Source: Triatoma infestans (Eukaryota > Arthropoda > Insecta > Hemiptera > Reduviidae). Taken from it: 64,000 bases of DNA. Of this stretch, positions 1 to 11,869 are shown piece after piece. The DNA lies in assembly GCA_011037195.1 (NCBI GenBank), contig JAAEAF010006172.1:1-64000 (forward strand), written 5' to 3'. The translations under genes and the position numbers were made by a program. Each line of letters starts with the position of its first letter. The stretch's first letter is position 1. Below the pieces are notes generated by a model. The model did no database searches and was not told the origin of the DNA. It saw nothing but the letters and a program-made list of their open reading frames with translations.

Positions 1-37
1 CCTTCTAGATAATGCCGCGGACGCAAATTCACTGTAA

Positions 38-600
38 GCTTCATAAGCAAACTGATTTTTCCAATAACAGACCAAGATTTTCACTGTTTAGGCTCACATG
101 AAATCTAATCTTGCCCCACATATGCACTCTTAAGTCTTCATATAAATGGTAGTTAAAGATTATGTGTACCGCCGTCTCATGCTCTCCACAATGACACCGA
201 AAATCATTTACAAGGCCCATATCGTACCACTTTCCATTTAAAAGATCATGCCCTGTCACCAATCGCGCTACAGCGTAAGGGAACTCTGAGGGAGCCACTC
301 TCCTGCCGCCAGCAGCATCAGGAACAAAACGAAAGGTTGTCCTACCCATACTCGAAGAAGCCCAACGAGATTTCCATTTCTCCAGTAAATCCTCATCTAT
401 TTTTATTCTCTTCTGCTGGAATCTCCAGAGCTCAAAATCATAACTTTCTTCCTGAATAGGTAATGCCTCCACCGTTATACCGTAAAAGGAAAAATTTTTA
501 CGTTTTCTCAGAAAATATCTAGCCGCCGATCTAACAACTTCCAAATCTACCGGGAGACAGCCTGTAAGAACTTGGAGAGCCTCAGTTGAAGTCGTATTAT
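38..600 (-). pseudogene. R1-clade-like LINE ORF2, C-terminal fragment
   Basis: Read on the minus strand, this is the end of a non-LTR retrotransposon polyprotein. It shows the post-reverse-transcriptase layout: a W-rich segment (WKSRWASSSMGRTT), then LVTGHDLLNGKWYDMG, then a cysteine/histidine tail (CHCGEHETAVHIIF). That order is typical of R1/Jockey-group C-termini. The apparent start at 544 is a TTG codon, and the same frame stays open upstream to about 598 (NTTSTEALQVLTG), so it is not a real start. The fragment is cut by the (AAT)n tract on one side and lies near the window edge on the other. No rDNA flank is visible, so it is not a site-specific R1 copy here. Clade assignment is moderate. 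Confidence 0.6.
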
Positions 601-644
601 GGGGCCCATAATAAGTGTATATAATTTAATCTGCCCTATCTATT

Positions 645-735
645 ACTTAATAATAATAATAATAATAATGATAATAATAATAATAATAATACGATGCACC
701 AAAATAATAATAATAATAATAATAATATAAATGAA
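645..735. repeat. (AAT)n microsatellite
   Basis: Nearly pure AAT/TAA triplets with a short interruption near 690-703. It may be the tail of a TAA-ended retroelement, but no body is recognisable beside it. Confidence 0.9.
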
Positions 736-1430
736 TAATAAGTACATAACATCTTCAAAAAATCACTATTAATGAATATTTAATAACATAATTTAAGTAT
801 GGCAAATTTCATTCATATTATTTAATGGTAGCCATTGTATTGTTTATAATGTATTAATGTATATATAATATTATGAATTATAAACAATATAATCCTTTAC
901 AAATGCATATTATAACAACATATAATACAATAATACGATAATTAAATCTGTAGATTAAAGTGACTGTAAATTATAGACATAAATATTTAAAGAATTCTTT
1001 TTATATATTTAATTTTTGCTATTCATTCAATTGCTACTGTTTAATGAAAGTATTTTAATACCGAGGTAGGCAGAAAGGGTTATTACTTATTACAGTTTCA
1101 TAGTTTATGAATTAATTTCTCTAAAATATATGTTATATGTTTGTTTAAAAGTATGTTCTTCACTTATTTTATTCAGATATTTTTCTGTAGATTCAAATTT
1201 ATTATTATTCCCATAAACTAATTACTTTTTAAATATCATTGTTATAAATCGCATGAGTATTAAAGTAGCATCAAACTTGTTTTGAATGAGCAATTTATTT
1301 TGAAGAATTTTACATCTGTTCGTAAGAATCTTGACCACTGTAACCTTCCCTAAAGATCCCCTTGATTCTTTTTCTATTACTCAATGTTTGAATTATCCCC
1401 ACTATTTGGAAGTAAATTAATTCTAATTCC
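736..1430. other. AT-rich DNA, nothing recognised
   Basis: No open frame of useful length, no recognisable repeat family and no RNA signature are seen. Confidence 0.5.
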
Positions 1431-2240
1431 AGGCATCGGCGCCCCACAAGCGGCACTATTTTAGCATTAAAGCTAAAGAGGCCCTTTATGAAACCTGTTT
1501 ACATCTCAAATCATCAAATCCGTATCGCTAAGAAACGCCAGGATTGAGACAAGAAATAATTTCCCTCAGTGCAGTATCTAACCGTACCTAACCTTAAGAA
1601 TCATCTTAGGGCGAAATGCATACATTCACAAAAAAGATGAAAAACACAGTTTTTCCCAAGGTAGATCCTCCACAAAACCCATATTGTGTGATGTTTTTTT
1701 AGGAGGTAGTGCCCTCCTCCTCTCTAAGAATAGTCTGGAATGTGCTTGTCCACACACAACACTTTATCAATGGAGATTATGATTTCTTATAAGCCAGTTC
1801 TTAATGACCTCAAATGCCTGAAAGGGTCAAGACCAGTTTATGAACGTTAGGCCCCCTCCTTTACCAATTAGCGATCTCTTTAATCCTCTGTGTCTCAGCA
1901 CTCAATTTTGACGTAAGCTATTTATTGCCAAGGACTCCAGTTCCATATATGGCGGTCAAGATAGCGGAGGAAGTAGCCACGCCCCATCTCTACCAAGGTT
2001 CATTGCCTTATTGGCTTTCAAGGTGTATAAAACGAACCTGAAGAGGCTCATTGCAACATGGGCGAAACATCGGTGTTTAGCAAACTACTGACGCGGTCTC
2101 AACCCCCCCCCCAGAACCCAAGTGTTTTTCATGAAACTGGCCGCGGAAACTTAAAAGATCATACTTAGATCTGTGATATACTCCGAATAAATGTATTTTA
2201 AGATGTACCACAGCCGCTGTTATTCCTTAAAAGTGAGGAA
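1431..2240 (+). repeat. Uncharacterised moderate-GC repeat with a hammerhead-like core
   Basis: Base composition here is less AT-rich than the flanks. A TATA-like GTATAAAAC at about 2023 is followed at 2038-2044 by CTGAAGA, one base, GCTC (2046-2049), a 10-nt loop, GGGC (2060-2063) and GAAAC (2064-2068). This is the same architecture as the cores in the IR elements. A C9 run follows at about 2104-2112. The stretch ends with AATAAATG near 2189. I infer a Penelope-like terminal repeat remnant, but no reverse transcriptase or GIY-YIG sequence is present. Confidence 0.35.
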
Positions 2241-2667
2241 TGAGGAATTTTCTTCTTACAATTCTGCCAAATATTTATTTAAATAAAGATTGCAGAAATT
2301 CTATATTTAAAGAAACTTCACTAATTAAAATGGTAAATATTAGTTTTTTTTTTCACTAATGTTCTTAAACTTTTTAACGAACATCAATAAGCGAACTGAA
2401 TCACATCTATTAAAGGACTAAATATTTGGAACTGTAAAGTGATTCTAACCAGCTGGAAGGATAGGCTGACCGGAATAACATCATTTTTTGATCCCAAACA
2501 ATAGGTCAGGAACACAATTATTTAGATAAGAATTGTCAAAAATTGATAAAATTATTTTTCAGTGAGAATCATATTTAATAATATTTAATTATACAAAAGG
2601 GCATATTCGTAAATATATTTTAATAATTTATGAGACTGATGAATTGTCAGTATGTTATTACAAAAAA

Positions 2668-3497
2668 TCTGGTGTGAAACACTCACACAACCTTCTCTTA
2701 CTCCAGTTCTCAAAATGATAATTGACAAATTTTATAGTTTGTGTACCACAATTTAATGAAATTCGTCGAAAACTAGAAAAGCTGTTCAGTAAAAGCGCAG
2801 TTTACAAATTTTCTAAGAAACTCCGAATGTTGGCCTTCTATTTATTTCTAATTAAGTTTTTTTGGATAACAGAGTTGTATAATCAACTATGATAGCACTT
2901 TAGGGAAAAACATATCCCCACCCCTCCCCTAAAAGTGCCCTTAAATGAATTTTCCTAGAAAAATGTTTTAAATAGAAGTTGTAGCTCTTTGTATGTTTAG
3001 TTTATATACAAAGTTTCAAAAAAATTTTTGAGGAGCCATTTTTGAGAAAATTGCGAAAAAGTGAATAAATCATTTAGTAAAGTGGTAAAGTAAACGCACT
3101 TCCGGTTATCCGATTTTTTTCCAAACTCGGAATTTCAACAACATATTTAATTCTAATTAACATTATTTAGATGACAGAATTGTCTAATAAACTGAAATAG
3201 CACTTTAGATAAAAACCTTACCCCACCTCTCCCCCAAAAGTGCCCTTCAGTGCATTTTCCCGGAGAAATGTTTCAAATAAAAGTTGTAGCTCTTTGTATG
3301 TGTGGTTGATGTTTGAGGTTTAAAGAAAATCGTCGGACCATTTTGAGAAAATGCGAAAAAGTAAAAAATCGTAACTAGTAAAGTGGTACTTCGGTTGAGG
3401 AATTTTGAAGATAACGTATGTCAGATCCCACGGTGATACCTAATGGAATATCAAGTTTCAACGTTCTACGGTTTTTCGTTTTTGAGCTATGCTGTTC

Positions 3498-3528
<31 letters not shown>

Positions 3529-3650
3529 GACCATTTGCTAAAACCACTTTTTGGACTCAGGGACCTCAAAACGGATATTTCCGGTGAAAACTCGATATCG
3601 AAAATTTGACACGATTACAATACTTCCTCTTACTAGGAGTAAGAGAAAGT
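2668..3650 (+). mobile_element. Family H element, full copy (Helentron/HINE-like)
   Basis: Complete 983-bp copy. The 5' end is TCTGGTGTGAAACACTCACAC, containing a 6-bp stem GTGTGA/TCACAC with a 5-nt loop (2672-2688). This is followed by the 5' subterminal block. Diverged tandem units share the CTTCCGGTT motif (2nd unit at 3099, next at about 3389). A (CA)n tract lies at about 3506-3529. The 3' hairpin CTTCCTCTTACT-AGG-AGTAAGAG (3623-3646) ends in AAAGT, inverting the 5' block. The copy is flanked by A-runs and no clear target duplication is seen. It codes for nothing; the small ORFs overlapping it are by-products of the repeat. Confidence 0.75.
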
Positions 3651-4315
3651 AAAAAAATGAAAAGGTTTTTCATTATAATTTATAAAGAAACTATTATAAA
3701 TTGTTAGTTATAACAAACAAAGTTTAGTAGATAACAAAATAGAAACCTACTATCAACAATTTACAATATGATAGCATTAATTACCGGATTGTACTAGCTT
3801 TTATGATAATGAACCTAGTTATTAATAATGATTAAAGTTTAAAAATACTAATTAACAAAATATAACATTGTAATTAGAAAACAATAAGTATATAATGAAA
3901 ATAAAAATTAATAATATAATTATTAGGAATTTATTGAAAAACTTGAATAAATAAAAATGAATATAAACAAAAAATGTTTGCATAAGACAAAATAAATATA
4001 AAGTCGCCACTATAAACAGAATTATTTCTTTATGACAATAGTGAATGGTTTATATTAATAAAATATCTAGGAAGTTATAAATGGCAAGAATGGAATATAA
4101 ATAAATCATTGATGATAATAATATACGCAAGATAGATTCTACGAGTATGTCACCTCAACGTCTCCGAATATGTGTTACGATTGAAAACGACATTCTTAAC
4201 TAATAATTATTTACATATTTTTTCTATTAACATTATTTGTTATTCATTATGAATAAAAACAAAGCAAATAGTTGCGAAGGAGGGGAAGTCTTCTAATTTT
4301 TTTACTTGTTCTTCA
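3651..4315. other. AT-rich DNA, nothing recognised
   Basis: Strongly AT-rich with many stops in all frames. No repeat family shared with the rest of the window was recognised. Confidence 0.5.
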
Positions 4316-4317
4316 AA

Positions 4318-4640
4318 CGATATTTAATTTGTAACAGTAACCAAGAGAGCAGAGGAAGAGAAACAAAATGCCAGGACCACTTTCTCGGATTATAGCGGGA
4401 GAAACCATATAAATACAACGACAAGACACAGAAGAGATATAGTTCAAATTAGTTCAGAAGATAGTTCACCAGTCACAACGTGTCCATTACCCCTTCCACT
4501 CTACCTTAATCTACCATCTTTTACTGTAAAGTCCAGGCCAGGTCAGTGTAACTCATTATTATATTAAAGTGTTAACCAAGTCTTGTTAATTTCATCAAAC
4601 CAGACCAATTCTCTCCAACCAACCCCATTATAAATTACTT
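4318..4640 (+). promoter_or_regulatory. Promoter-like segment, possible solo LTR
   Basis: A good TATA box (TATAAATA, 4408-4415) sits in a less AT-rich block. It is followed about 30 bases later by AGTTCAAATTAGTTCAG, which could contain an initiator. Purine-rich sequence precedes it and pyrimidine-rich sequence follows. This resembles an insect LTR promoter. I could not find matching TG...CA ends or a target duplication, so a host promoter or chance are equally possible. Confidence 0.2.
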
Positions 4641-4866
4641 CATTTACGACATAACTTATTCTTTTAAGTCTAGTGCATTCGACTTTGAAGCAATAATTGA
4701 GTGTTTTGCAGCTAGCAAACACTAAAACTTCACTTATCTAAACTGAAAGCTCTTAGGGTTTGTCTTCATTGGTCTATAAGTATGTGGTGCATGATTTTGG
4801 AGGGTTGGATAGACGAGCAAAAGTTAGACTGAAATATAGGTTAGACTTGCTGGACACTATTTATAT

Positions 4867-5320
4867 CATCAGAGACATTTTCCGTGGTAGCCTGCTTCAT
4901 TTTATGGTCATCGACCGGTTTCGGGCGTTCGCCCATCTTCAGGATACGTTTTTCAGACAGTGTGACAACACAGACTAGCATAGAGCAAATTCAGTTTACA
5001 CACTGACTGGTGTTTTTAACTGTATTTAAAATTAAACTCTTAAATAGGTCAAGGGGTATGGTCAGCTGAGTGGGAAAACACGTGTTTGGGTTGTTAAAGG
5101 GCAAATTTTCCTTGAAATGGAAACAACACGTGGGGGTCTGAATTTGCTCTGTGCAAGTCTGTGTTGTCACACTGTCTGAAAAACGAATCCTGAAGATGGG
5201 CGAACGCCGGCCGGTGGATTCCTAATTTGAACGCCGGTCGATGACCACAAAATGAAGCAGGCTACCACGGAAAATGTCTTTGATGCTTTCCAGCTCTGCG
5301 AAACCAACCACCACAACCAT
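4867..5320. mobile_element. IR element 1 (hammerhead-core inverted repeat)
   Basis: A 454-bp element with inverted arms (about 4867-5000 and 5135-5320), flanked by a 9-bp target duplication TATTTATAT (4858-4866 and 5321-5329). The left arm, read on the minus strand, carries an intact core at 4918-4942: CTGAAGA, U, GGGC-GAAC-GCCC stem, GAAAC. The right-arm core (from 5190) is broken by an insertion of GC-rich sequence after GAACGCC. The right end is longer than the left by about 35 bp (CCAGCTCTGCG...CCACCACAAC), as in the other copies. It has no coding capacity. Confidence 0.7.
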
Positions 5321-5329
5321 TATTTATAT

Positions 5330-5930
5330 ATTTGATGAGAACATAAGCACAAGAAAGGACTTTACATTGTAAATTTAGGAAAGAGTAGGTAGCATGAGAA
5401 AAGAATGACAAACTGACTGGCAGAGTGTGACGGTGTAAGAACGATGATCGTTGAGCGTTGATGGTTGTTCGAATGATATTTGAATGAGAATGAATTGGTG
5501 GTCTAAGGCACCCTTTGGAATCGCCTATACTCTCTTTAAATTTTCCTTCCAATGTCCAGATGTTTCTTAGCTTATGCCTCCCAAGAGTTACTTGTAGGGA
5601 GACAAGGCGAAACGGCATTTTTCGGCGATTACAAATAATTTTGCTTAGGTTTAACTCAGGCACAGCTCTTCTTGGATAATATCAAATAGATCTAGTGAAT
5701 CACTGTATTCAATTTTGGAGTGATCCAAGGCTTGATCTGCCAACCTAAATCCCAATTCTGACATTAGTGATATGTTTGTGGAACTAGTTGCGTCACAATA
5801 GTACCATTGTGAGAAACCAGCCAAGGATTGATCTCAAACCGAGCGCCCCAGGATTTCCTAGTGTTTTGCAAAACAGAGGCCAAGAAAACCTGAATGCTTG
5901 CGTAGCAATTTATTTTATAAATATGAGTTT
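5330..5930. other. Unassigned stretch with a 130-codon minus-strand frame
   Basis: A minus-strand open frame covers 5262-5663, but its last part lies inside the IR element. I recognise no domain in it, so it is probably fortuitous or an old retroelement relic. No shared repeat was found between 5660 and 5930. Confidence 0.25.
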
Positions 5931-5934
5931 ATAT

Positions 5935-6140
5935 GAAAACTGAAAAATCCGAGTTTAAACAAAATATCAAGTTTGAACTTTCTACGAGTCCGTGCTTGAG
6001 TTACCAACCAAACCACACAAACACACTCAATTTCTATAAAAAAAAAAAAAAAAAAACACTTTTCAGACTCAGGTCACCTCAAAACATGTAATTCCAGTGA
6101 AAACTCAATTTAGCAAATTTGACACGATTGCGTAATAATA
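5935..6140 (+). mobile_element. Family H 3'-part fragment
   Basis: It matches the last third of family H: the AAATATCAAGTTTGAACTTTCTACGA block, the CA-rich tract, an expanded poly(A) near 6039-6056, ACTCAGG...CCTCAAAAC and CAAATTTGACACGATTG. The terminal hairpin is lost. Confidence 0.65.
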
Positions 6141-6450
6141 ATTTAGAAGTTATGAGACAAAGCTTTTCTATGTTCTATCTGAAGAGATCCTTCAGTCGTG
6201 GTTCTTTACCCGAGGCTCAAAAGTGGTCACTTTCTGAAACTAATTTAAAAGATAGGATTGTTGACTATAAATTCGATTTTTTTTATTGAATAGTTGCAAC
6301 TGCATAAATTAACATGTTCATGAGTAAATAAATGATGTGAGATGATGGACGCAACAATGTATGGAAGGTCATAAAGGGGTCTAATACAATGATAACTATT
6401 AGCTAAGCAAAAAGTCGCATAACCAAACATCTTGGTTTGGCAATAAGCAT

Positions 6451-7073
6451 TAGATTAGATTAGAAACGGGGGGGGGGAGCCTCATTCCATTGCGACTTGC
6501 AAGTCGAGGTCTATTGTGGATCCCCTTGAATTATAGCACAACCCCCCCAGCTTTGCCCTCCTAATCAATCCTAGCAAAGCTGAGAGCGAGCTCCGTCATG
6601 AAGCTTCTAGCTTCGGGATTGCCTGTCCCCAATTGAATAAACCTAATCCTCGCCAGGCTGGCGCACTCATAAAGGATGTGCGCCGGGGTTTCTTCCTCTA
6701 CCTTGCAGAATCGGCATACCGCACTATCCGCAAGTTGTAGGTGGTGCATGTGTCTGTTCAGCCTACAATGCCCTGTAGTAGACACACAATTAACCTTATA
6801 TCCCTTCGGGTCTGGCTCAGTAGGTCTCTGGTAAATTTAGGCAAATGTCTTTTGATGAAGAGCTTTGCCTGCCTCTGTCCTGGTGTTCTCTCCCACCAAC
6901 GCAGACGCTGTTCTTCTATCCAACCCCTGATAGAAGTTTGAATGATGCTTCTGGACAAGCAGCAGAAGGGTTCGGGGCTTATAAAGGTATCCTGCGAACC
7001 CTCCCTCGCTAGGGCATCCGCCCTCTCATTGCCCAGAAACCCCGCAAGGCCCCGGCACCCAGGCGAGTGTCAA
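6451..7073 (-). mobile_element. LINE-B, 5'-truncated copy with 13-bp TSD
   Basis: Minus-strand retroelement end. Reading 5' to 3' there is an RNase H tail (FLGNERADALAREGS), then EQRLRWWERTPG, then LTGHCRLNRHMHHLQL, and a cysteine tail CRFCKVEEETPAHILYEC. A frameshift near 6770 splits the frame. The 3' tail is TTAGATTAGATTAG as seen on the plus strand (6450-6463). A 13-bp target duplication TGGCAATAAGCAT lies at 6438-6450 and 7074-7086, so these are the true ends. The catalytic RNase H start and the reverse transcriptase were never copied (5' truncation). It is dead on arrival. Confidence 0.85.
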
Positions 7074-7086
7074 TGGCAATAAGCAT

Positions 7087-8460
7087 ACTGTAGCATAAAG
7101 TTTTGGAGAAAGAAATGTGATTTGCGAATGGCAACTAGGGAATTGAATGAAGCAGTATATCACTTGGCTATTGAATGGTATCTTTAGGTCGGACTGGATT
7201 TGTAAGATTAGGGACCATAGTAAGGGCATCTATTAGAATTGTTGATAGCATCCAGAACCTGACGAATTTTTTGGCGTTCAATTTCAAATATTATATGCAG
7301 TAGTTTCGGTATTTTTGGTGCGCTCTACTGGGCCACAATATAATCATTTCTCTGGCTGCCAAGGTCAATAGGTAGGTATTTATTCCCCCACCTATATTAA
7401 TGTTGGGACAAATATGTAAAATACCAAGTTTTTAAAGAAAATTTAACATTAATAACTACAGTAAAAGTTGTGTGTGAGTATTTTTACATCAGATTCGAAG
7501 GATTTGAGGGGGGCTGGAATTTAACTTACACTATAACGCCTCTCATCCTTACTACCGATCCTCGCAGCGTCTATAATATGTATATTTTGATTTTAACAGA
7601 TGAATTCGTTCGGATCTATTTGTTATTGCAAAAAGTTCTCACTAAATATAAATTCAACAAGCAATACAAGAATTTATATTAGATTTATGACTAATCAATA
7701 AAAACTTTAGAAAGTAAATTCAAGATTATTAAAAAAAAAAAGAATATCAAAATAAATTCTTATATGGTAAAAACAAAGCAGACTGTGATTAAGGAGAGAA
7801 AAAAAAGAAAGAAGAGAAGGTTATAATAATGGTTATGAGGTTTATAAGCCGGCATTTAAAAGATGAAACAGATGACAAATGAAGGGTTTTTTTTTTGTTT
7901 TTTTTTAGTTAGTATAATAAACTGTTGCTTATCGTATTATATTTTTTTTATTTGTAAAAGCTATAATGTATACATACATATAACTGAACTTCAGTAGGAA
8001 ATAATTGTGTATGTGTATGTATGTGTATTTGTTTGTGTGCAAATGTGGCTTTCAAAGATTTAGTGGTTATTTAAGATGGTAGAGGAGGGGAAGTTGCATG
8101 TAGCCAATGTTTACGTCTGGTTATACGTCTAGTAGTGTAAGTAAGAAAAGGGAAACCTACTTGTATATGTAGATATGGGATCAGATGATGTGTGACGTAT
8201 TGACTTTAGAGTGGCTGACGTCAACTGGTTAAGTGTGGTATACTACTACTACTAGTACTCTTACAAAACCGCACCAAACCACCATATATAACAAATACAT
8301 AATACAAACATGTTTAATGTATATATACATATATGTGTGTCTGTGTGTGCGTGTGTATATATTTGTTTACAAATGGATATCCTTCTTGTCCATACACAAA
8401 CACTATTTATTTCCAATATATAAACTCTTTCTGATATTAGTTACAAATCTAATAATAATA
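7087..8460. other. AT-rich stretch without recognised genes
   Basis: It holds poly(A) and poly(T) tracts, a CA/TG-rich part (about 8000-8040 and 8320-8360) and one palindromic TGACGTCA at 8216-8223. No domain is recognised in the 70-95-codon frames. Confidence 0.4.
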
Positions 8461-8466
8461 AAAAAA

Positions 8467-9454
8467 TCTGGTGTGAAACACTCACACAACTTTCTCTTAC
8501 TCCAGTACTCAAAATTATAATTGACAAATTTTATAGTTAGTGTACCAAATTTAATGAAATTCGTCGAAAAGTGAAAACACTGTCCAGTAAAACTGTCCGG
8601 TTTACTAATTTCCTTGAAACTCGGAATTTGGGTCATATATTAATTTCTAGTTATTTCAATTTGGATGACAGAATTGTATAATCAACTGTGATAGCATTTT
8701 AAAGAAAAACATAACCCCCTCCCCCAAAAGTCCCCTTAAATGAATTTATCAGGGGAAAAGTTTCAAATAAAAGTTGTAGCTCTTTATATGTATAGTTAAC
8801 AACGCTGGTTTAAAGAAAATCGTTGGAGCCATTTTCGAGAAAATACCAGAAAACTGAAAATTATATTTCAGTAAAAACGCACTTCCGGTTATCTATTTTT
8901 TTTCAAACTCGGAATTTCAACAACATATTTAATTCTAATTAACATTATTTAGATGACAGAATTGTCTAATATACTGAAACAGCAGTTAAGATGAAAACCT
9001 AACCCCACCCCTCCCCAGAAGTGCCCTTAAATGAATTTTCCTGGAGAAATGTTTCAAATAAAATGTAGCTCTTTGTATGTGTAGTTGATATAGCAAGTTT
9101 AAAGAAAATCTTCGGAGCCATTTTTGAGAAAATTGCAAAACGTAAAAAAAACAACTAGTAAAGTGGTACTTCCGGTTGAGGAATATTGACACATAACGCA
9201 CCGTCAGATCCCATGGTGATACCTAAACGTAATATCAAGTTTGAACTTTCTACGATTTTTCGTTTTTGAGCTATGCTGTTCACATACCTACACACACACA
9301 GACACACACACAGAACCACACAACCGACAGACCATTCGCTAAAAACCACTTTTTTTGGACTCAGGGGACCTCAAAACGGATATTTCGGTGAAAACTCGAT
9401 ATCGAAATTTGACACGATTCACAATACTTCCTCTTACTAGGAGTAAGAGAAAGT
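8467..9454 (+). mobile_element. Family H element, full copy
   Basis: A 988-bp copy with both ends. It has TCTGGTGTGAAACACTCACAC at the left and three unit motifs, of which the first is damaged. CACTTCCGGTT is at about 8880 and ACTTCCGGTTG at about 9168. The CA tract is broken by GA steps (9292-9313). It ends with CTTCCTCTTACTAGGAGTAAG and AGAAAGT. The next family H copy begins 10 bp further on in the same orientation. Confidence 0.75.
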
Positions 9455-9463
9455 AAAAACAAA

Positions 9464-11231
9464 TTTGGTGTGAAACACTGATACTACATTCTCTTACAGT
9501 AATTTGCACACTTTTTAATGACAAATTTTCTTCCAAATTTATAATTCTCTTACTAATCTTCAATGTTATTTTAATGGGAGCATCTAAACTTAATAAAAAA
9601 AACCACTTGTTAGAAGAAGGCTTTACTTTAACCCTCCTCCAAAAATCCCTTAAATGAATTAGGCCAGATTAGAGTGGGAGAATGCGCCAATAACATTACA
9701 ACAAACCCGAATAACATTTGCAATCTAACGTTACAGATTCTTCAAAACTTTAAAATCAATTCTTCATCAAAAATGTTTTAAATTAAAGTGTTATGTTTAT
9801 AACTCAACATTACCATTCCAAGGTTTAAAGTAAATCGTTTAAAAACCGCTTTTGAGAAAATACCAAAAAATTCTGTAAAGTCGCATTTTATGGGTAACAG
9901 ATTTTCTTCAAAACTAAGTATTCTTGCAAGGTGGTTAAAGTACCTTAATATTATAATGTACCTTAAATTGATCTGTAATAGTAGTTTAGAAGAAAGGTTA
10001 CGGTTGCTGCTACCCGCTAGAATCCCTCCTAAAAATCAATTTTTCTGGAAAGATGTTTCAAAGAAAAGTGATAGGTAGTTGTGTTTGTACACAGTAACAA
10101 AATGAAAATCGTTGGAGCCGTATTCGAAAAAAACGCGAAAAACTGAAGAAAACAACTATTAAATAAAATGGCACTTCCGCTTGGATTTTGATCAAAACTT
10201 TATTGGCTGTTGCGGTGGTTCCTAAATGGAATATCAAGTTTGAGTTCTCTACGATTTTTCCTTTTTGAGTTATTTTGTAAATACCATAATATATATACCT
10301 TCGCAGATGATACTGCAATCCTTTTCCCAAACCTTGAACCCTTGAATAGCTATCGCTCACTACAAGAACATATCCTTCAACTGGAATCTTGGCTTTTAAA
10401 ATGGAAGATAAAAGTTAACCCACAAGAAAGTAAATACATCGTATTTACACTGGGTAGAAAAATCCTCCCACCGATCCACATCAACCATACTCTAATCTCT
10501 CCTGTAAATTAGGTACGTTACCGGGGTTTCCAGCTAGACAAAAGACTGACTTGGAATTCCCACACTAGACTCAAACGACTTGAACTAAATAGGCGGTTCA
10601 GACAACTTTCAAGACTACTAGACAGACGATTCAAACTCACATTACAAAATAAAAGACTTCTCTACCTACTACTACTGAGATTTATATGGTCATATGGCTT
10701 AGAAATATGGGGAACAACCAAGTGTTCCAATTCCCGCCGTATCCAGTCATTTCAATCAAAAATCCTTAGGAAAATTGTCAATGCACCCTACTATGTTGCT
10801 AACCTCAACATCCATACTGATCTAAACATTCCTTTCGTTAACCATCTAGCCAAAACTCGTTTCCTTAAATTCCATTCATCCACAACCGCTCATCCTAATC
10901 CTTTAATTCACCAGCTTTCTTCAAACACTATTGCCGACAATCCACGCAGGCGGCTGAAGAGAAGATGGCCAACTGATCACCTAATAGAATAATTCATGAT
11001 AGTGGAGTGCCATCGCTGGATGTCTTCTCCAATCCACACTCCTGTTATTTAAGAAGTTGCTATTTAACATATTTATTTGTTGCAGTATATTTTTGCTCAC
11101 ACAAATGCAAAGACCATTCCCTAGAAACCTTTTCTTTTTCGGGCCCAGGGAGAGCTTAAAAACTTAGGTGAAAACTCAATTCCATAAATTTGGCATGATC
11201 GCAGTACTTTGTCATTACAGGGATAAAAGAA
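9464..11231 (+). mobile_element. Family H, older copy split by a Jockey insertion
   Basis: The diverged left end TTTGGTGTGAAACACTGATAC begins just after the previous copy. Units continue to about 10290. The 3' part resumes at about 11090 (CTCACACAAATGCAAAGACC, ...GGTGAAAACTCAATTCC, GGCATGATCGCAGTACTT) with a decayed terminal hairpin. A Jockey-like fragment interrupts it. It is more diverged than its neighbour, so the tandem pair is not a recent duplication. Confidence 0.55.
10290..11085 (+). pseudogene. Jockey-like reverse transcriptase, C-terminal fragment
   Basis: The fragment starts inside the reverse transcriptase palm with FADDTAIL (the YADD box) and continues through LQLESWLLKWKIKVNP. 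After one stop near 10510 come GFQLDKRLTWNSHTRLKR, LLDRRFKLTLQNKRLLY, SYGLEIWGTTKCSN, SFQSKILRKIVNAPYYV and the Jockey-type end RRRLKRRWPTDHL. A largely continuous frame follows the stop. The N-terminal endonuclease and first RT motifs are absent. It sits inside a family H copy. No clear poly(A) tail or target duplication was found. Confidence 0.8.
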
Positions 11232-11865
11232 TTTAAAATTCTGAGCACTACTATATAAAATAAAAAAATATGTTAAATAATTTCTAAAAACAAAAAAAAT
11301 TAGATAATATTACAACAGATAAATATATGTATAAACAAATATCAGTTAGATGAACAAAAAGATAAAGGGGGAATCATGTAGCGAGGGGAGAGGTAGGGCC
11401 TAAAATCAATACTTGGGAGGATTACTGTTGCGGGGGTATATAAGGTTGTATGACAGCTATCAACACACACGCAAAGTTAATATCCTCTCTCGTCCCTCGC
11501 CCCCCCCCCAACTTCCCCAAAACCTTCTGTTAACTTTAAATATATTTACTTTTATTATTATTAATAAAAATGACAAAAACTTTTGGTAGGAAATTGCATT
11601 AAGTCCAAGGTTGCATCATTAATATTTTTTTGTTAACCACTTTGTTTTGGTAGAAATTTGATGCCTGACAGAAAAGAGGAAGTGAGAATATAAAAGGAGA
11701 CTAAGTTAATCAATATAACTAATTTTAATATAAAAGTAAATTTTAGCCCCCATTTTTCAAAATAATAATATCTAGGGAAGATAAACATTACTTTTGGTAA
11801 AGCCTACATACATCCATACAATTTATATTTGGCGTATTTATATTTTATATTTATAGTATTCGCAG
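11232..11865. other. AT-rich stretch, nothing recognised
   Basis: A C-rich run lies at about 11500-11509. No family match or domain was seen. Confidence 0.4.
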
Positions 11866-11869
11866 GGAA

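Noticed and set aside
41..544. Site-specific R1 element in rDNA
   Set aside because: No 28S rRNA sequence flanks it; only a 3' coding relic remains.
3506..3529. Protein from the CA/TG-repeat frames (3375-3609, 9155-9349, 16558-16758)
   Set aside because: Frames run through microsatellites of family H and recur only because the element recurs.
5262..5663. 133-codon minus-strand frame as a gene
   Set aside because: Its C-terminus lies in the IR element and no domain is recognised.
2668..10290. CRISPR-like array from the recurrent ACCGGAAGT motif
   Set aside because: Spacing is about 290-300 bp within homologous units, and the host is an animal genome.
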